A stretch of 64,000 nucleotides of DNA, from assembly GCF_036010325.1 (NCBI RefSeq), contig NZ_CP108549.1, positions 3,968,001 through 4,032,000 of the forward strand. The letters are read 5' to 3'. Shown piece after piece: positions 53,832 to 62,708 of this stretch. Numbering within the stretch: position 1 is the first letter of the stretch; each line of letters starts with the position of its first letter. Both the position numbers and the translations under genes were made by a program. The stretch comes from Streptomyces sp. NBC_01210. Its GTDB lineage: Bacteria > Actinomycetota > Actinomycetes > Streptomycetales > Streptomycetaceae. The notes below the pieces were generated by a model. That model worked only from the letters and a program-made list of their open reading frames with translations. It had not been told where the DNA came from and ran no database searches.

Positions 53832-55030
53832 GTTCCCCCTTGATGGACTTGATGACATCAACCGAGTCCATAGCCGTGCCACCAGCTGCACCCAATAGAT
53901 CCGCTGTCACCCATTGCATGGACGGAGAGTAGCCGACTATGTGCCCACGTGAGCTAGGGTCGACGAAATCTGCCTCACTTTGAGAAACAGAGATCTCTTT
54001 GATGCGGTGCCGTCACTGCATTCACACTTCCCGAAAACGTGTTCCCGCCTACACCTTCCTTCCTGGGACGAAAACTGCAGTGCACACGTGTGGCGGCCGT
54101 CGCGGCGCGCATCAGAGCTTTCATCGCAAACGTCAGAGAGAACGGCAGAACGCTCAAATGACCATCCACAGAAACAGTGCGAGCAGAGGCCGGAGACGGT
54201 CGTCCTGCCGGCACCGCCACCGACAGGACGATGAAGCAACGACACGGATCCGGAACCGCCGCCGACCATGGTCGTGTCCTGGCCGCTGGAGCGGAAAGCG
54301 GAGTAGCTCGCGACTTGCTGGGCCGTCTGTGGGCCGTGCGACGGTGACCAACGTCGACAACCGATGACAGTCAGTCGAACAGTCACCACAGGTCAGCCAA
54401 CTTTCCCCAGGCGACAGTCGACTTGGGCGAACGCTGAAACCAGTTCTTCTGGCCCGACATCATCGAGCTCGCCGCCGGCCCGTGGGTGCGCCGTGAAGGG
54501 AGACCAAACCGCGACTAGCAACAACCAACAACACCGCTGCGGCAATTGCTCAATTGAGGCGACGCTGATCACCGCGATCCCTCGCTGGTTGCCGCCGTAC
54601 GCCCAGGTGGCTCCGCCGAGGAGGCTGAACCTCCCAAACGAATGGTGTTGATTGCCCATGTGACGTGCCTGGGAGGGCTGTTGTGCAGTGCACTGTCTGG
54701 CATGGTTGATCAGATTGCCGGGTGCGCGACTGGGCGCCTACCGGTTCGCGTCCCCGCCCAGACAAATGGTGAAGGACCAGTATCCGATCGTCCTGATCAA
54801 CGGCTGGACCTGGGCCACGAGCTCAGAAGCATGGCTCGGGAAGACCACGGCGGCGACCTGGAAGCCTGCATCGAGCACATACTGAGTGGGCGGGAGACCG
54901 CGATCACAAATCGACGCCCGGAGAAAATCCTCTTCGAGAGCCGTTTCGGTGGCGCGGCCTATTCGTGGACAAGAGTGACGAGGCAGAGGACTTTCAGCCG
55001 CCTGACCAGCAGAGACGTGTGGGACGCAAG
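53832..55030. other. Island region without a supportable gene
   Basis: Several short open frames overlap on both strands, but none has a ribosome site, codon bias or recognisable motif. The stretch ends at the tRNA-Arg remnant. It may be decayed DNA. Confidence 0.5.
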
Positions 55031-55075
55031 GGCCTCCGGAGCCGTGTGCGCAGGTTCGAATCCTGCCGGGGGCAC
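55031..55075 (+). repeat. tRNA-Arg remnant / second attachment site
   Basis: GGCCTCCG at 55031-55038 equals the tRNA-Arg start, and 55049-55075 equals its last 27 bases, but the D and anticodon arms are missing. This is a deleted tRNA copy, so not a working gene, and marks the right attachment site of the island. Confidence 0.8.
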
Positions 55076-55127
55076 TCGCCAGTCAAGCAGCGAAGATCAA
55101 GCTCTGACCTGGGCGGATGCCGATATG

Positions 55128-55164
55128 AGAGAGCGGGAGTCAGTCTCACTGACTCCCGCTCTCT
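55128..55164 (+). terminator. Terminator after tRNA remnant
   Basis: AGAGAGCGGGAGTCAGT, loop CTC, then the perfect complement: a 17-bp stem. It is in the position the tRNA terminator would hold, supporting the remnant as a former tRNA locus end. Confidence 0.85.
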
Positions 55165-55268
55165 GTCGTTGCGTCTCACTGTTCGCGACACATCTCCGAC
55201 ACACCAGTGCCATCCGAGCAGGACCAGACTTCAGATCGAGCATGAAGAACCGGCCAGGCCGCGCGGTT

Positions 55269-58127
55269 CTACAAGGCGAGGTTGTGTTCGAACCCGGCGG
55301 CAATGGTCATGATGTTGTTGACGCCCTGCACTTTGCCTGGGATGTGCCGGTCGGTTTGCGTGCCGTCCCCCAGCTGCCCCCAGTTGTTGCTGCCCCAGGC
55401 CCACACGGTCCCATCGCGCTTGAGCGCCAAGCTGTGGCCAGTACCGGCGGCGGCGATGGCTACGACCCCAGTGACACCCTGCACTTTCACCGGTACGTGC
55501 CGTTCGGTGGTTGTGCCGTCCCCCAGTTGTCCAGCGCTGTTGAGGCCCCAGGCCCACACAGTGCCATCGCGCATGAGCGCCAGGCTGTGATTCATGCCAG
55601 CAGCAATTGCAGCCACTGCTCCTTCGATCGCAACAGGCACCGGTTGGAAGTGGCTGGGTAGAGGATCGGTCGAACCGATCCCCAACTCCCCGTAATGGTT
55701 AATGCCCCAGGCCCACACGGTCCCATCGCGCTTGAGTGCCAGGCTGTAGTAGACGCCTGCGGCGATGCCGATCACGTCAGCGACTCCGCCCACCATCACT
55801 CGCGTCAGCCGCCTGGTCGTGGTGCCATCTCCCAATTGCCCGGCCCAGTTGTCACCCCAGGCCCACACGCTTCCGTCGCGCTTGAGCGCAAGACTGTGGC
55901 CGGCTCCGGCGGCGATGCCTATCACCCCACCGACATCCTGCGCTATCACCGGTGCGTTCCGTGCAGTCCTGGTGCCGTCTCCCAGTTGCCCGTCCCGGTT
56001 CTCGCCCCAGGCCCAGACGCTTCCGTCGCGCTTGAGCGCAAGGCTGTGCTCAAGTCCGGCAGAGATGCCCATCACCCCGCTGGCCCCGTCCACCAGCACC
56101 CGCGTGTCCGAGTAGTAAGGCGTTCCGTCTCCCAACTGTCCGGCATTGTTGCGACCCCAGGCCCAAACGCTTCCGTCGTACTTAAGCGCAAGGCTGTGCC
56201 ATCCACCTCCAGCAATACCGATCACGCCACCGAGTCCTTGAGGCCGTACCGGCGCCAGCCGAATGTTTTCGGTTCCATCCCCCACCTGACCGAAGGCATT
56301 GTCGCCCCAGGCCCACCCCAGCCCCGCGTCTGCCGCCTCCGGGCGGTCACAGGCCCCGAACGTCTGTACAATTATTGGGCCCCGAGCGTCGGCCCTGTCA
56401 GCGTCACCTCCCTTTTCCGCGACGCCGAGGATGACTGCAATCCCAGTCTCGCGATAGGCCGGGTTGAGCATGGTTGCGTTATGAAGCGCACTGCGTCTCC
56501 AGAAGCCGAAGGCCGCCTTAGGCGTGAGCCCACTCAGGTCAGGAGGATTCGACCCAAAGACAAAATGGTCGTAGCAGTTCTCATTCGTGGGAGGGTCTAC
56601 CTGCCCAGGGCAGTAGCCGATAGCCCGGATGCGATCTGCGGGCATCGACAGCGTCTCTGGATTTCTGTGGACTTCTGGCCCTCCTCCCGGCGTCCACCAC
56701 CGAATTCGCGCGGCCTCTTGGGCGTGCCACTGCGCGGCAGCCTTCAGCCTCATGTTGCGCGTCAGCGCCGGGAAACCAAGCGCCGTACGCAGCCCATTGA
56801 CCAGGCACAGCGTGGCCTCTTCCGCATCAGCCTGTGACAACTGCGTTGCCGGTGTGTCAGCGCCCGTGCATAGGCTCTCCACCGATTGCAGCTCGTAGAC
56901 TCGACGGTCGGCCGCCTCAGCTTCCGAGGCGGCCGTGAGCGCCTCGTCCGGCCTGCCGGCAGCCTCCAACCGCAAGGTCAGCGAGTGAAGCGAGGCGGCG
57001 AGGTCGATCTGATGGTCGAGATTGGCGGGGTCGGCGTCGACCAGGCGCCGCTGGATCGTCACAGCGTCCTGGGTCGGCGCCACAGCCTCCGATGCGGGGA
57101 GAAGACCCGTCAACTCCACCACGCGGGCAAGGAACGACGCCCGAGGCAAGTCCCCTGGGCTCGCCGCCAGCCGAAGAAAGACCCGGATGCTTTCGCGGGC
57201 CGCCGGGAGCGCCCCGTCCGGCCTGCCGGCAGCCTCCAACCGCAAGGTCACAGCAAAGAGCGCGTAGGCGAGGTCGATCTGATGGTCGAGATTGGCGGGG
57301 TCGGCGTCGACCAGGCGCCGCTGGATCGTCACAGCGTCCTGGGTCGGCGCCACAGCCTCCGATGCGGGGAGAAGACCCGCCAACTCCACCACGCGGGCAA
57401 GGAACGACGCCCGAGGCAAGTCCCCTGGGCTCGCCGCCAGCCGAAGAAAGACCCGGATGCTTTCGCGGGCCGCCGGGAGCGCCCCGTCCGGCCTGCCGGC
57501 AGCCTCCAACCGCAAGGTCACAGCAAAGAGCGCGTAGGCGAGGTCGATCTGATGGTCGAGATTGGCGGGGTCGGCGTCGACCAGGCGCCGCTGGATCGTC
57601 ACAGCGTCCTGGGTCGGCGCCACAGCCTCCGATGCCGGGAGAAGACCCGCCAACTCCACCACGCGGGCAAGGAACGACGCCCGAGGCAAGTCCCCTGGGC
57701 TCGCCGCCAGCCGAAGAAAGACCCGGATGCTTTCGCGGGCCGCCGGGAGCGCCCCGTCCGGCCTGCCGGCAGCCTCCAACCGCAAGGTCACAGCAAAGAG
57801 CGCGTAGGCGAACAAGATGAGCGCGTCGTAGTCGGCAGGCCTGGGAACCTCACCATCCTGAGGGGGCAACAGAGCCCAGTCCGGTAGACCGGAGGACGGA
57901 CGCACGCGCAACATACGGTCGCTGGGACGCCAGACCGCGAAGTCCAATTTGCCGTCGCGGTCGAAGTCGCTCGGCACCGGAATATCGCCATCCTGACCGA
58001 ACTGAACCACGCGCTGCTGGCCACCGGAACCGGGCTGGACGTACCAATTCCCTTCGCTCGGACGCCAGAACGCCGTATCCAGCATGCCGTCTCCGTCATA
58101 GTCGCCAGGCACAGGAACGTCGGTCAT
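55269..58127 (-). CDS. Multidomain protein: FG-GAP, TPR-like repeats, CAP domain, RCC1 repeats
   Basis: 952 residues. 1-100: two FG-GAP/VCBS blades with Asp-rich calcium loops (DYDGDGMLD, DFDRDGKLD) and a third cut short at RPADYD. About 105-400: three near-identical 90-residue helical repeats (YALFAVTLRLEAAGRPDGAL...), TPR-like, plus a partial fourth. About 425-605: CAP/SCP domain with VNGLRTALGFPALTRN, EVHRNPE, NENCYDH, LHNATMLNPAYRETGIAV. About 620-952: RCC1 beta-propeller of seven DGSVWAWGxNxxGQLGDGT units. No signal peptide or membrane span is seen. Function unknown; binding and host- or surface-interaction modules dominate. The start is ATG 58127. Confidence 0.85.
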   Translation of the reverse strand: MTDVPVPGDYDGDGMLDTAFWRPSEGNWYVQPGSGGQQRVVQFGQDGDIPVPSDFDRDGKLDFAVWRPSDRMLRVRPSSGLPDWALLPPQDGEVPRPADYDALILFAYALFAVTLRLEAAGRPDGALPAARESIRVFLRLAASPGDLPRASFLARVVELAGLLPASEAVAPTQDAVTIQRRLVDADPANLDHQIDLAYALFAVTLRLEAAGRPDGALPAARESIRVFLRLAASPGDLPRASFLARVVELAGLLPASEAVAPTQDAVTIQRRLVDADPANLDHQIDLAYALFAVTLRLEAAGRPDGALPAARESIRVFLRLAASPGDLPRASFLARVVELTGLLPASEAVAPTQDAVTIQRRLVDADPANLDHQIDLAASLHSLTLRLEAAGRPDEALTAASEAEAADRRVYELQSVESLCTGADTPATQLSQADAEEATLCLVNGLRTALGFPALTRNMRLKAAAQWHAQEAARIRWWTPGGGPEVHRNPETLSMPADRIRAIGYCPGQVDPPTNENCYDHFVFGSNPPDLSGLTPKAAFGFWRRSALHNATMLNPAYRETGIAVILGVAEKGGDADRADARGPIIVQTFGACDRPEAADAGLGWAWGDNAFGQVGDGTENIRLAPVRPQGLGGVIGIAGGGWHSLALKYDGSVWAWGRNNAGQLGDGTPYYSDTRVLVDGASGVMGISAGLEHSLALKRDGSVWAWGENRDGQLGDGTRTARNAPVIAQDVGGVIGIAAGAGHSLALKRDGSVWAWGDNWAGQLGDGTTTRRLTRVMVGGVADVIGIAAGVYYSLALKRDGTVWAWGINHYGELGIGSTDPLPSHFQPVPVAIEGAVAAIAAGMNHSLALMRDGTVWAWGLNSAGQLGDGTTTERHVPVKVQGVTGVVAIAAAGTGHSLALKRDGTVWAWGSNNWGQLGDGTQTDRHIPGKVQGVNNIMTIAAGFEHNLAL
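57001..57810 (-). repeat. Three tandem 270-bp repeats inside the coding region
   Basis: 57001-57270, 57271-57540 and 57541-57810 are equal but for one or two bases each; a partial copy of about 40 bases lies at 56941. The unit is a multiple of three, so copy-number change keeps the frame. Confidence 0.95.
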
Positions 58128-58788
58128 AGCGAGGCACCTCGCTGTCTTTCAAACGGTGGCGATGAGTCCGAGCCAGCACCCCGAAACGAGGGTGATGGAA
58201 TAAAATTGCGCGCGCCACTGATCAGGCATGTGTCAGATTGCCGATAAACATCACGCCCACGGAGCTGGGACGCCCATGCCAAAATCGCCAAACTTCACAT
58301 TCGGCCCGGCTGCCATGTCAGGCAGGAAAACACTCAATGAGGGGCAGGGCGAAGGGGCATGGGGCACCGCAGGCCGCGTCCTCACCTCGGTGAGCGAAGT
58401 CGAGCTGACCTCCGAATACCGCAACGGCCTAGTCGCGAGCCATATCCCAACATTACCTCGCGGTATGGCGGTGACGCACGTTAAAACAACGGTGCCAGCC
58501 CGCGCCGGGCGGGGCCCAGCGAGCGCCTGCTGTTGCTAGTCGACACCCAGTTGCTTCGAACCGACCTGCCCCGTACGGGCCGCAAACCGCCGCCACACTG
58601 GCCTGCTTGAGCATTCGCAGCTCGTGCGAGCGCGTTCCACTCCGAAGAGGTGCGTGAATTTCACCGAACCTACGACGCCCGACCTCGCTTCGAGGTAGTG
58701 CAGTGGCAGGGCGATGAGGACACATCCTTGTTGGCTCGGACCGTTGGGCGCCTGGCCGGTTGATCGGTGCGCCGTGCATAGAAACGGT

Positions 58789-58810
58789 TGTAACACCCCG
58801 GGGTGTTACA
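58789..58810. promoter_or_regulatory. 22-bp perfect palindrome
   Basis: TGTAACACCCC followed at once by its exact complement. With no loop it suits a dimeric DNA-binding protein more than a terminator. It lies in 58128-59185, where I find no supportable gene, between two divergent island genes. Confidence 0.5.
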
Positions 58811-59185
58811 GCCCGTCGGCGAAGCCGACCCCCCTGGTAGGTCGCAGGCGCCGAAGGCGACTTCCCCGGAGATCTCTGTGCTCCGGCTGAGTGTCTGACT
58901 GCGCCACAACGACGACGTGCTGCGGCCCTCAGTGCGGAGCCACGACGGCAAGCGCCTGCCCTCAGCGCGGTTGAACCTTCCCTACTCCATCAAAGGCGCA
59001 GTAGAACATCCGCCCGCCGTCGGCCGTTCTCGTCGACCGTCTAGACACACACGGCGAGCGGCGACCGGTGACCTTTCCCCTCTTGACTGTCGCCCGATTG
59101 CCGCACTCCAGTGTCCCTACCAGGCACTGCAACCATACGCTTGTAGTGTCAATTCACTAAAGGGATACGGAAGGGTCGTCACGTC

Positions 59186-60178
59186 ATGGGAAGTGGAGAA
59201 GATATTGTTGCCGGCCGCACAACCGGCGCAGAATCAACTACGTCTCTCCTGGGCGCTATCCCGAGTGAACTAGATGTCGGCTTCAACGGAGACGCCATTC
59301 TGATTGTGGGCCCGCATCCAGCGCCACTAAATCCCAAGGGGGTAGTCGACGGAATTCGCAGCTCTGGCTCGAGCCCTAAATCAGGGGTAGCAGGGACTGG
59401 GCTCGCTGGAAAGGGTGGCACCGTCGCAGGAGCGCAGAATGGTGGCGGGACTGGGGTCGAAGCTTCAGGCGGGAGCAATGGCGGGACTGGGGTCGAAGCT
59501 TCAGGCGGAGACGGGTCCCAAAAGGGAAACGGTCCCATCGGCGGCCCGGGCGTCGGACTCAAAGCACAAGGCGGGAAGTTTCACGTAGTCAGCCCCACCA
59601 GCGGGAGCGCTCGTGAAGCGAGTGGGCCCGGTGTCGTGGCAGCTGCTGGCCAAACTGACATGCCAGGGTCATCCGTGACAGGGAGTGTCGGCGTCTGGGG
59701 TCAAGGTGGTGACGAAGTCTCGCAGGCCGTCAACGTCCTTGGTGGCATCGCTACGTTGGGACCTGATTTCGCAGGTCCTGGCGTAATTGGTCGCGGCGGC
59801 AGAAGGAGAAGTAACAATGGTAAACCAAATGAAAGCGTGGTCATTGTCGAAGGTGGCGGCTGTGGTGTGGTAGGAATTGCCGGGGGTGCCTCTCCACCTG
59901 CCCCGGCCGATCAAAAGAACGCCGGAGTTCTCGGAGTCTCAGCCTTTGGTAACGGAGGGGTGTTCATTGCAAACAACTTGGCTCAGCTTCACCTCAAGCC
60001 AATCCCTAAGGACCCTAACAGTAGGCCGACCATTCCCGGAAAGCCGGGAGACTTGCTGGCTACTGCAGCAACAACGCCAGGGGGCAAGCCAATCGCGATC
60101 CTTTGGTTTCGGGTGGTGGATCTCGATGGCGGATGGGTACAACTCAGTCCTCTACCTCCAGGGCTAGCTGACATGTAA
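59186..60178 (+). CDS. Glycine-rich repeat protein, possibly fibre-like
   Basis: 330 residues from ATG 59186, with GGAAGGG upstream. Gly-rich with short repeats (GVEASGGSNGGTGVEASGG; repeated GVxGxGG and GVVGIAGG blocks), no signal peptide and no membrane span. The C-terminal 70 residues are distinct: FGNGGVFIANNLAQLHLKP, then PGKPGDLLATAATTPGGKPI and ILWFRVVDLDGGWVQLSPL, resembling end domains of phage-tail-like or surface fibre proteins. Clearly lower G+C than the core. Unknown function; divergent from the RCC1 fusion gene. Confidence 0.65.
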   Translation: MGSGEDIVAGRTTGAESTTSLLGAIPSELDVGFNGDAILIVGPHPAPLNPKGVVDGIRSSGSSPKSGVAGTGLAGKGGTVAGAQNGGGTGVEASGGSNGGTGVEASGGDGSQKGNGPIGGPGVGLKAQGGKFHVVSPTSGSAREASGPGVVAAAGQTDMPGSSVTGSVGVWGQGGDEVSQAVNVLGGIATLGPDFAGPGVIGRGGRRRSNNGKPNESVVIVEGGGCGVVGIAGGASPPAPADQKNAGVLGVSAFGNGGVFIANNLAQLHLKPIPKDPNSRPTIPGKPGDLLATAATTPGGKPIAILWFRVVDLDGGWVQLSPLPPGLADM

Positions 60179-60378
60179 TCGGGAGGCCTCTCCGGATCCT
60201 CACCAGCCAAAGGCCAGAATTAGACTACGTTCCCGACGATCAGCAGGACTTGGGCGCTCGCGCCGGCCGCGCCTTTGGCTCGGCGTCGCCCGCCTGCACA
60301 ACCTCAACCTCTCCAGATAGGTCAGCCGTCACGCCACGACCGGCCCGCACTCATCCGAAGATCATTGCGGGACAAGCC

Positions 60379-60984
60379 TTAGGCTGATCTGCGTTGCCCT
60401 GGCAGAGGGAGCTCCTGGTGATGGTGCCAGATCAAGTACCGATCTGCTCGCAGCTCCGCGTCTCCCCACTCGAGGCGCATCACCCCCCGATCCATCGAGC
60501 ACGCGTAAGCCAGGAGCACCAGGCCGGTTTCCGGGCCGAGCTGATTCAGGTCACTGTGGATCTCCTGCATATGTAGTTCCTCCAGCCCTAGGTCCAGCTC
60601 CCCCTGCATTGGTTCTGGCCCGTGCCGGCGGATGAGGTCGGCCCGCAGTCCCGCAGCACGGCGAAGGCGCGCGACGGTGACAGGGACATCAGTCTTCGCG
60701 TACCGAATCGGATAGAGGACCTGTCCGGCTATCACCATCACTGTTCGAGCCTGAAGTCGGACGGGAGTTGCGGTCGCGAGATCAGCCAGACCGGTTGCGA
60801 GTTCCTCGTACTGGACGGCATGGAGGCCGTGCCCATAGGCCTCAAGTGTCTGGGTATGCACTCCCTGATGGCCCTCACGCGCCCGCTCATGAGCCCTCAC
60901 GATGCACTGCGGTATCAACCTGGCGAGTGGCGCAGCCAGTTCACCGAACTTGCTCAGCGCCCAGTCCGGCTCCGGATCCCTCAT
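60379..60984 (-). CDS. Hypothetical protein, unknown
   Basis: 201 residues from ATG 60984 (MRDPEPDWALSKFGELAAPL), with GGGGGAA before it. Soluble, helical, with GLHAVQYEELATGLADLATA, MVIAGQVLYPIRYAKTDVP and a long C-terminal helical region. No named family recognised. The 200 bases before it (60179-60378) and the 680 after (60985-61664) hold no other gene. Confidence 0.6.
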   Translation of the reverse strand: MRDPEPDWALSKFGELAAPLARLIPQCIVRAHERAREGHQGVHTQTLEAYGHGLHAVQYEELATGLADLATATPVRLQARTVMVIAGQVLYPIRYAKTDVPVTVARLRRAAGLRADLIRRHGPEPMQGELDLGLEELHMQEIHSDLNQLGPETGLVLLAYACSMDRGVMRLEWGDAELRADRYLIWHHHQELPLPGQRRSA

Positions 60985-61210
60985 GTCGTTCCCCCTCGTA
61001 CGCCTGGCACCGTCAGAGGCAACTTCCAGCGTCTGACAGTGACTGGCCGTCCGAGTCGTCGCAAGAGCGCACGAGCGGAGCACCGGCGCAGGTGGTAAGC
61101 GCGAGACCGCTGATCCAGTCTCGCGGCCTATCTGTGGACTGGCGGCTCCCGTGGGCGCAGCCCTACCAAGCTGACCGGCGACTACACCTCGGACTCACGG
61201 GGCCTCCAGA

Positions 61211-61329
61211 GCCGTTGCAGTACAGCAGCGAAGTACAGCAACCACCGCGACCGCAGCTGACCGCTACCGGCCCCAGGCAACCGGATGACCAGCCCGGCGA
61301 ACCCCAGCGACCGTCCTGCCGGTAGTTCG
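61211..61329 (-). repeat. 119-bp dispersed repeat with integrase-arm motif, copy B
   Basis: Nearly identical to 52562-52681; the 23-bp integrase-side motif is at 61220-61242, inverted relative to the AICE copy. Confidence 0.75.
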
Positions 61330-61573
61330 GGACGAAGAGGTCGTTCCCTGAAGGTCTCGTCACCACGCTTCCGCTGGCGCGGCTTGCCTCTGGCAGACAT
61401 TGCCGGGCAGCGCGGCTGAGGCCCTGTGGGGTGCAGCGAGGCACACACGCGCTTGGCCGGTCGGCGCACCCTCCGTCGTGGCTGACTTTCGTGGGCTGAG
61501 GTTCAGGCGGCCGCGGGACGGGGTCACCTCGGCGCCGACGTGCGATGTGCCCGCAGCGGGCTGAAACAACGCG

Positions 61574-61616
61574 ACGGGGAGGGGAGTCCGGTTGGCGTTC
61601 GGGCTCCCCTCCCCGT
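61574..61616 (-). terminator. Terminator of the GntR-headed operon
   Basis: ACGGGGAGGGGAG and CTCCCCTCCCCGT form a 13-bp stem, about 49 bases after the last stop of the minus-strand operon (61665). Confidence 0.85.
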
Positions 61617-61664
61617 GTAGGAGGGAGGGCCGTCATCGGCAGGCGCCGTTGTGCGGACGCTTCT

Positions 61665-61967
61665 TCAGATGCCGCATGGTTCGTTCACCGCCAGCAGGTG
61701 ACCGCGGCTGATCGCGACGCGGAGGACGTCTCGTAGGGCCCCGGTCAGTTCCTTCGCCAGGCGTTGCTTCTCCTCCGTGTCCGCGTCCCGGTCGTCGAGC
61801 GTTTCGGAGGCTCGCTCCAGCAGCTTGGCGGCAGTGCCGAGTTGGACCGCCTCGATGTTGTCCGCCAGGCGGGACATGAATCCGTCCCGGTCGTCGGTGC
61901 TCAGGTAGCAGGGATTGCCCCCTGGGCCCGACCACGGGAGGAGCCGCAGTTCGTCTTGTGCCGTCAT
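61665..61967 (-). CDS. Small helical protein, last gene of the GntR operon
   Basis: 100 residues from ATG 61967, overlapping the UTRA stop as ATGA. LRLLPWSGPGGNPCYLSTDD at the start, then a long helix (MSRLADNIEAVQLGTAAKLLERASETLDD) and LRDVLRVAISRGHLLAV. Resembles small Streptomyces proteins encoded after GntR genes of mobile elements. No known role. Confidence 0.65.
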   Translation of the reverse strand: MTAQDELRLLPWSGPGGNPCYLSTDDRDGFMSRLADNIEAVQLGTAAKLLERASETLDDRDADTEEKQRLAKELTGALRDVLRVAISRGHLLAVNEPCGI

Positions 61968-62708
61968 CCTTGCGTCTGCCTCTCGTCGATCACGTCGTGG
62001 GTGGTGAAGACCGCGTCGATGCGGTCGCCCGGGAAGGCCAGCAGCGCGGGTTCGACCACGCGCCCGGCGGAGTCGGTCGCGGTGCGCGTGATGGCGAGGA
62101 CGGGCACGGTGGAGCCGATCCGAAGGGCCGACGCTTCGTCCGGTGTCGGCGGGCGGGCACATACCGTCTCCCGGACAGTGGCCGGCGCAGGACCGAGCAC
62201 GGCGAATCTCGTGGCCGCTTCCCCGTATGCGGATTCGTCGTCGAGCACTCCGGCCGGCGCCAGATCACGCGGAATGTAGATGCGGGCCAGTCCGTGCGGT
62301 GACGCTCCTTCGAGGCTGAGGCACGAGAACTCGGCGAGAGGGCTGCCCGCGGGGACGTTGAGCAAGGTCGTGAGCTGTCCGTGCGCTTGAACTGTGGTGG
62401 TGCGAACGGTGACACGCAGAGCCGCTTCGGCCGCGGTCCACGGGTCCAGGGTTCCCACAGCCGCCGACGTACATGATCTTGCGAAGAGGGAGGCGGACGA
62501 AGTTGCCCTTGCCGTGGATCTTCTCGACGAGGCCCTCCCCCTGAAGCACGGAGAGAGCTCTCCGTAGCGTTACCGTGCTCACCTTGTATCGGTCGGCCAA
62601 GTCGGCTTCGGACCGCAGGCGTTCACCGGGCTGGATGCGGCCGGTCGCGATCTGGCGGCGGAGGTCGTCCGCGATGTTGTGGTGACGAGAGGGCACGGAC
62701 ACGGTCAC
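61964..62708 (-). pseudogene. GntR-UTRA regulator split by a one-base frameshift
   Basis: First frame, from a GTG at 62708, 62702 or 62696: winged HTH RHHNIADDLRRQIATGRIQP...LADRYKVSTVTLRRALSVLQGEGL...GKGNFVRLPLRKIMYVGG. Second frame, after about 62458: GTLDPWTAAEAALRV...LAEFSCLSLEGASP...IPRDLAP...DEASALRIGSTVPVLAITRTATD, the UTRA ligand-binding domain. One extra base splits a normal KorSA-like protein. It may be real loss of repression or a sequencing error. The GTG overlaps the upstream TGA (GTGA). Confidence 0.75.

Larger units (their letters stand above)
50071..55075 (+). mobile_element. Integrative island bounded by tRNA-Arg 3'-end repeats
   Basis: The 27 bases at 50071-50097 (T arm and acceptor of the tRNA) recur perfectly at 55049-55075, the pattern left by site-specific integration into a tRNA. 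The 5 kb between holds lower-G+C membrane and surface genes but no integrase or transposase that I can see, so it is either a relic or mobilised in trans. Confidence 0.75.

Noticed and set aside
53937..54660. Several short open frames on both strands
   Set aside because: No ribosome site, no motif, overlapping frames of equal quality; no basis to choose any.
55031..55075. Second tRNA-Arg gene
   Set aside because: Only about 45 bases, with D and anticodon arms missing; it cannot fold as a tRNA.
54642..55661. A 339-codon plus-strand frame
   Set aside because: It runs through the tRNA remnant and terminator and into the antisense of the RCC1 repeats; its FES-CRGHS-like part is the usual translation of a tRNA T arm.
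57001..57810. Three equal blocks taken as an insertion-sequence or assembly artefact
   Set aside because: They stay in frame within a TPR-like region and a partial fourth copy is diverged, so a coding repeat is the simpler view; long reads should confirm.
58228..58539. Possible 103-codon gene before the palindrome
   Set aside because: No clear ribosome site and a tail of Ala/Arg/Cys low complexity; weak support only.
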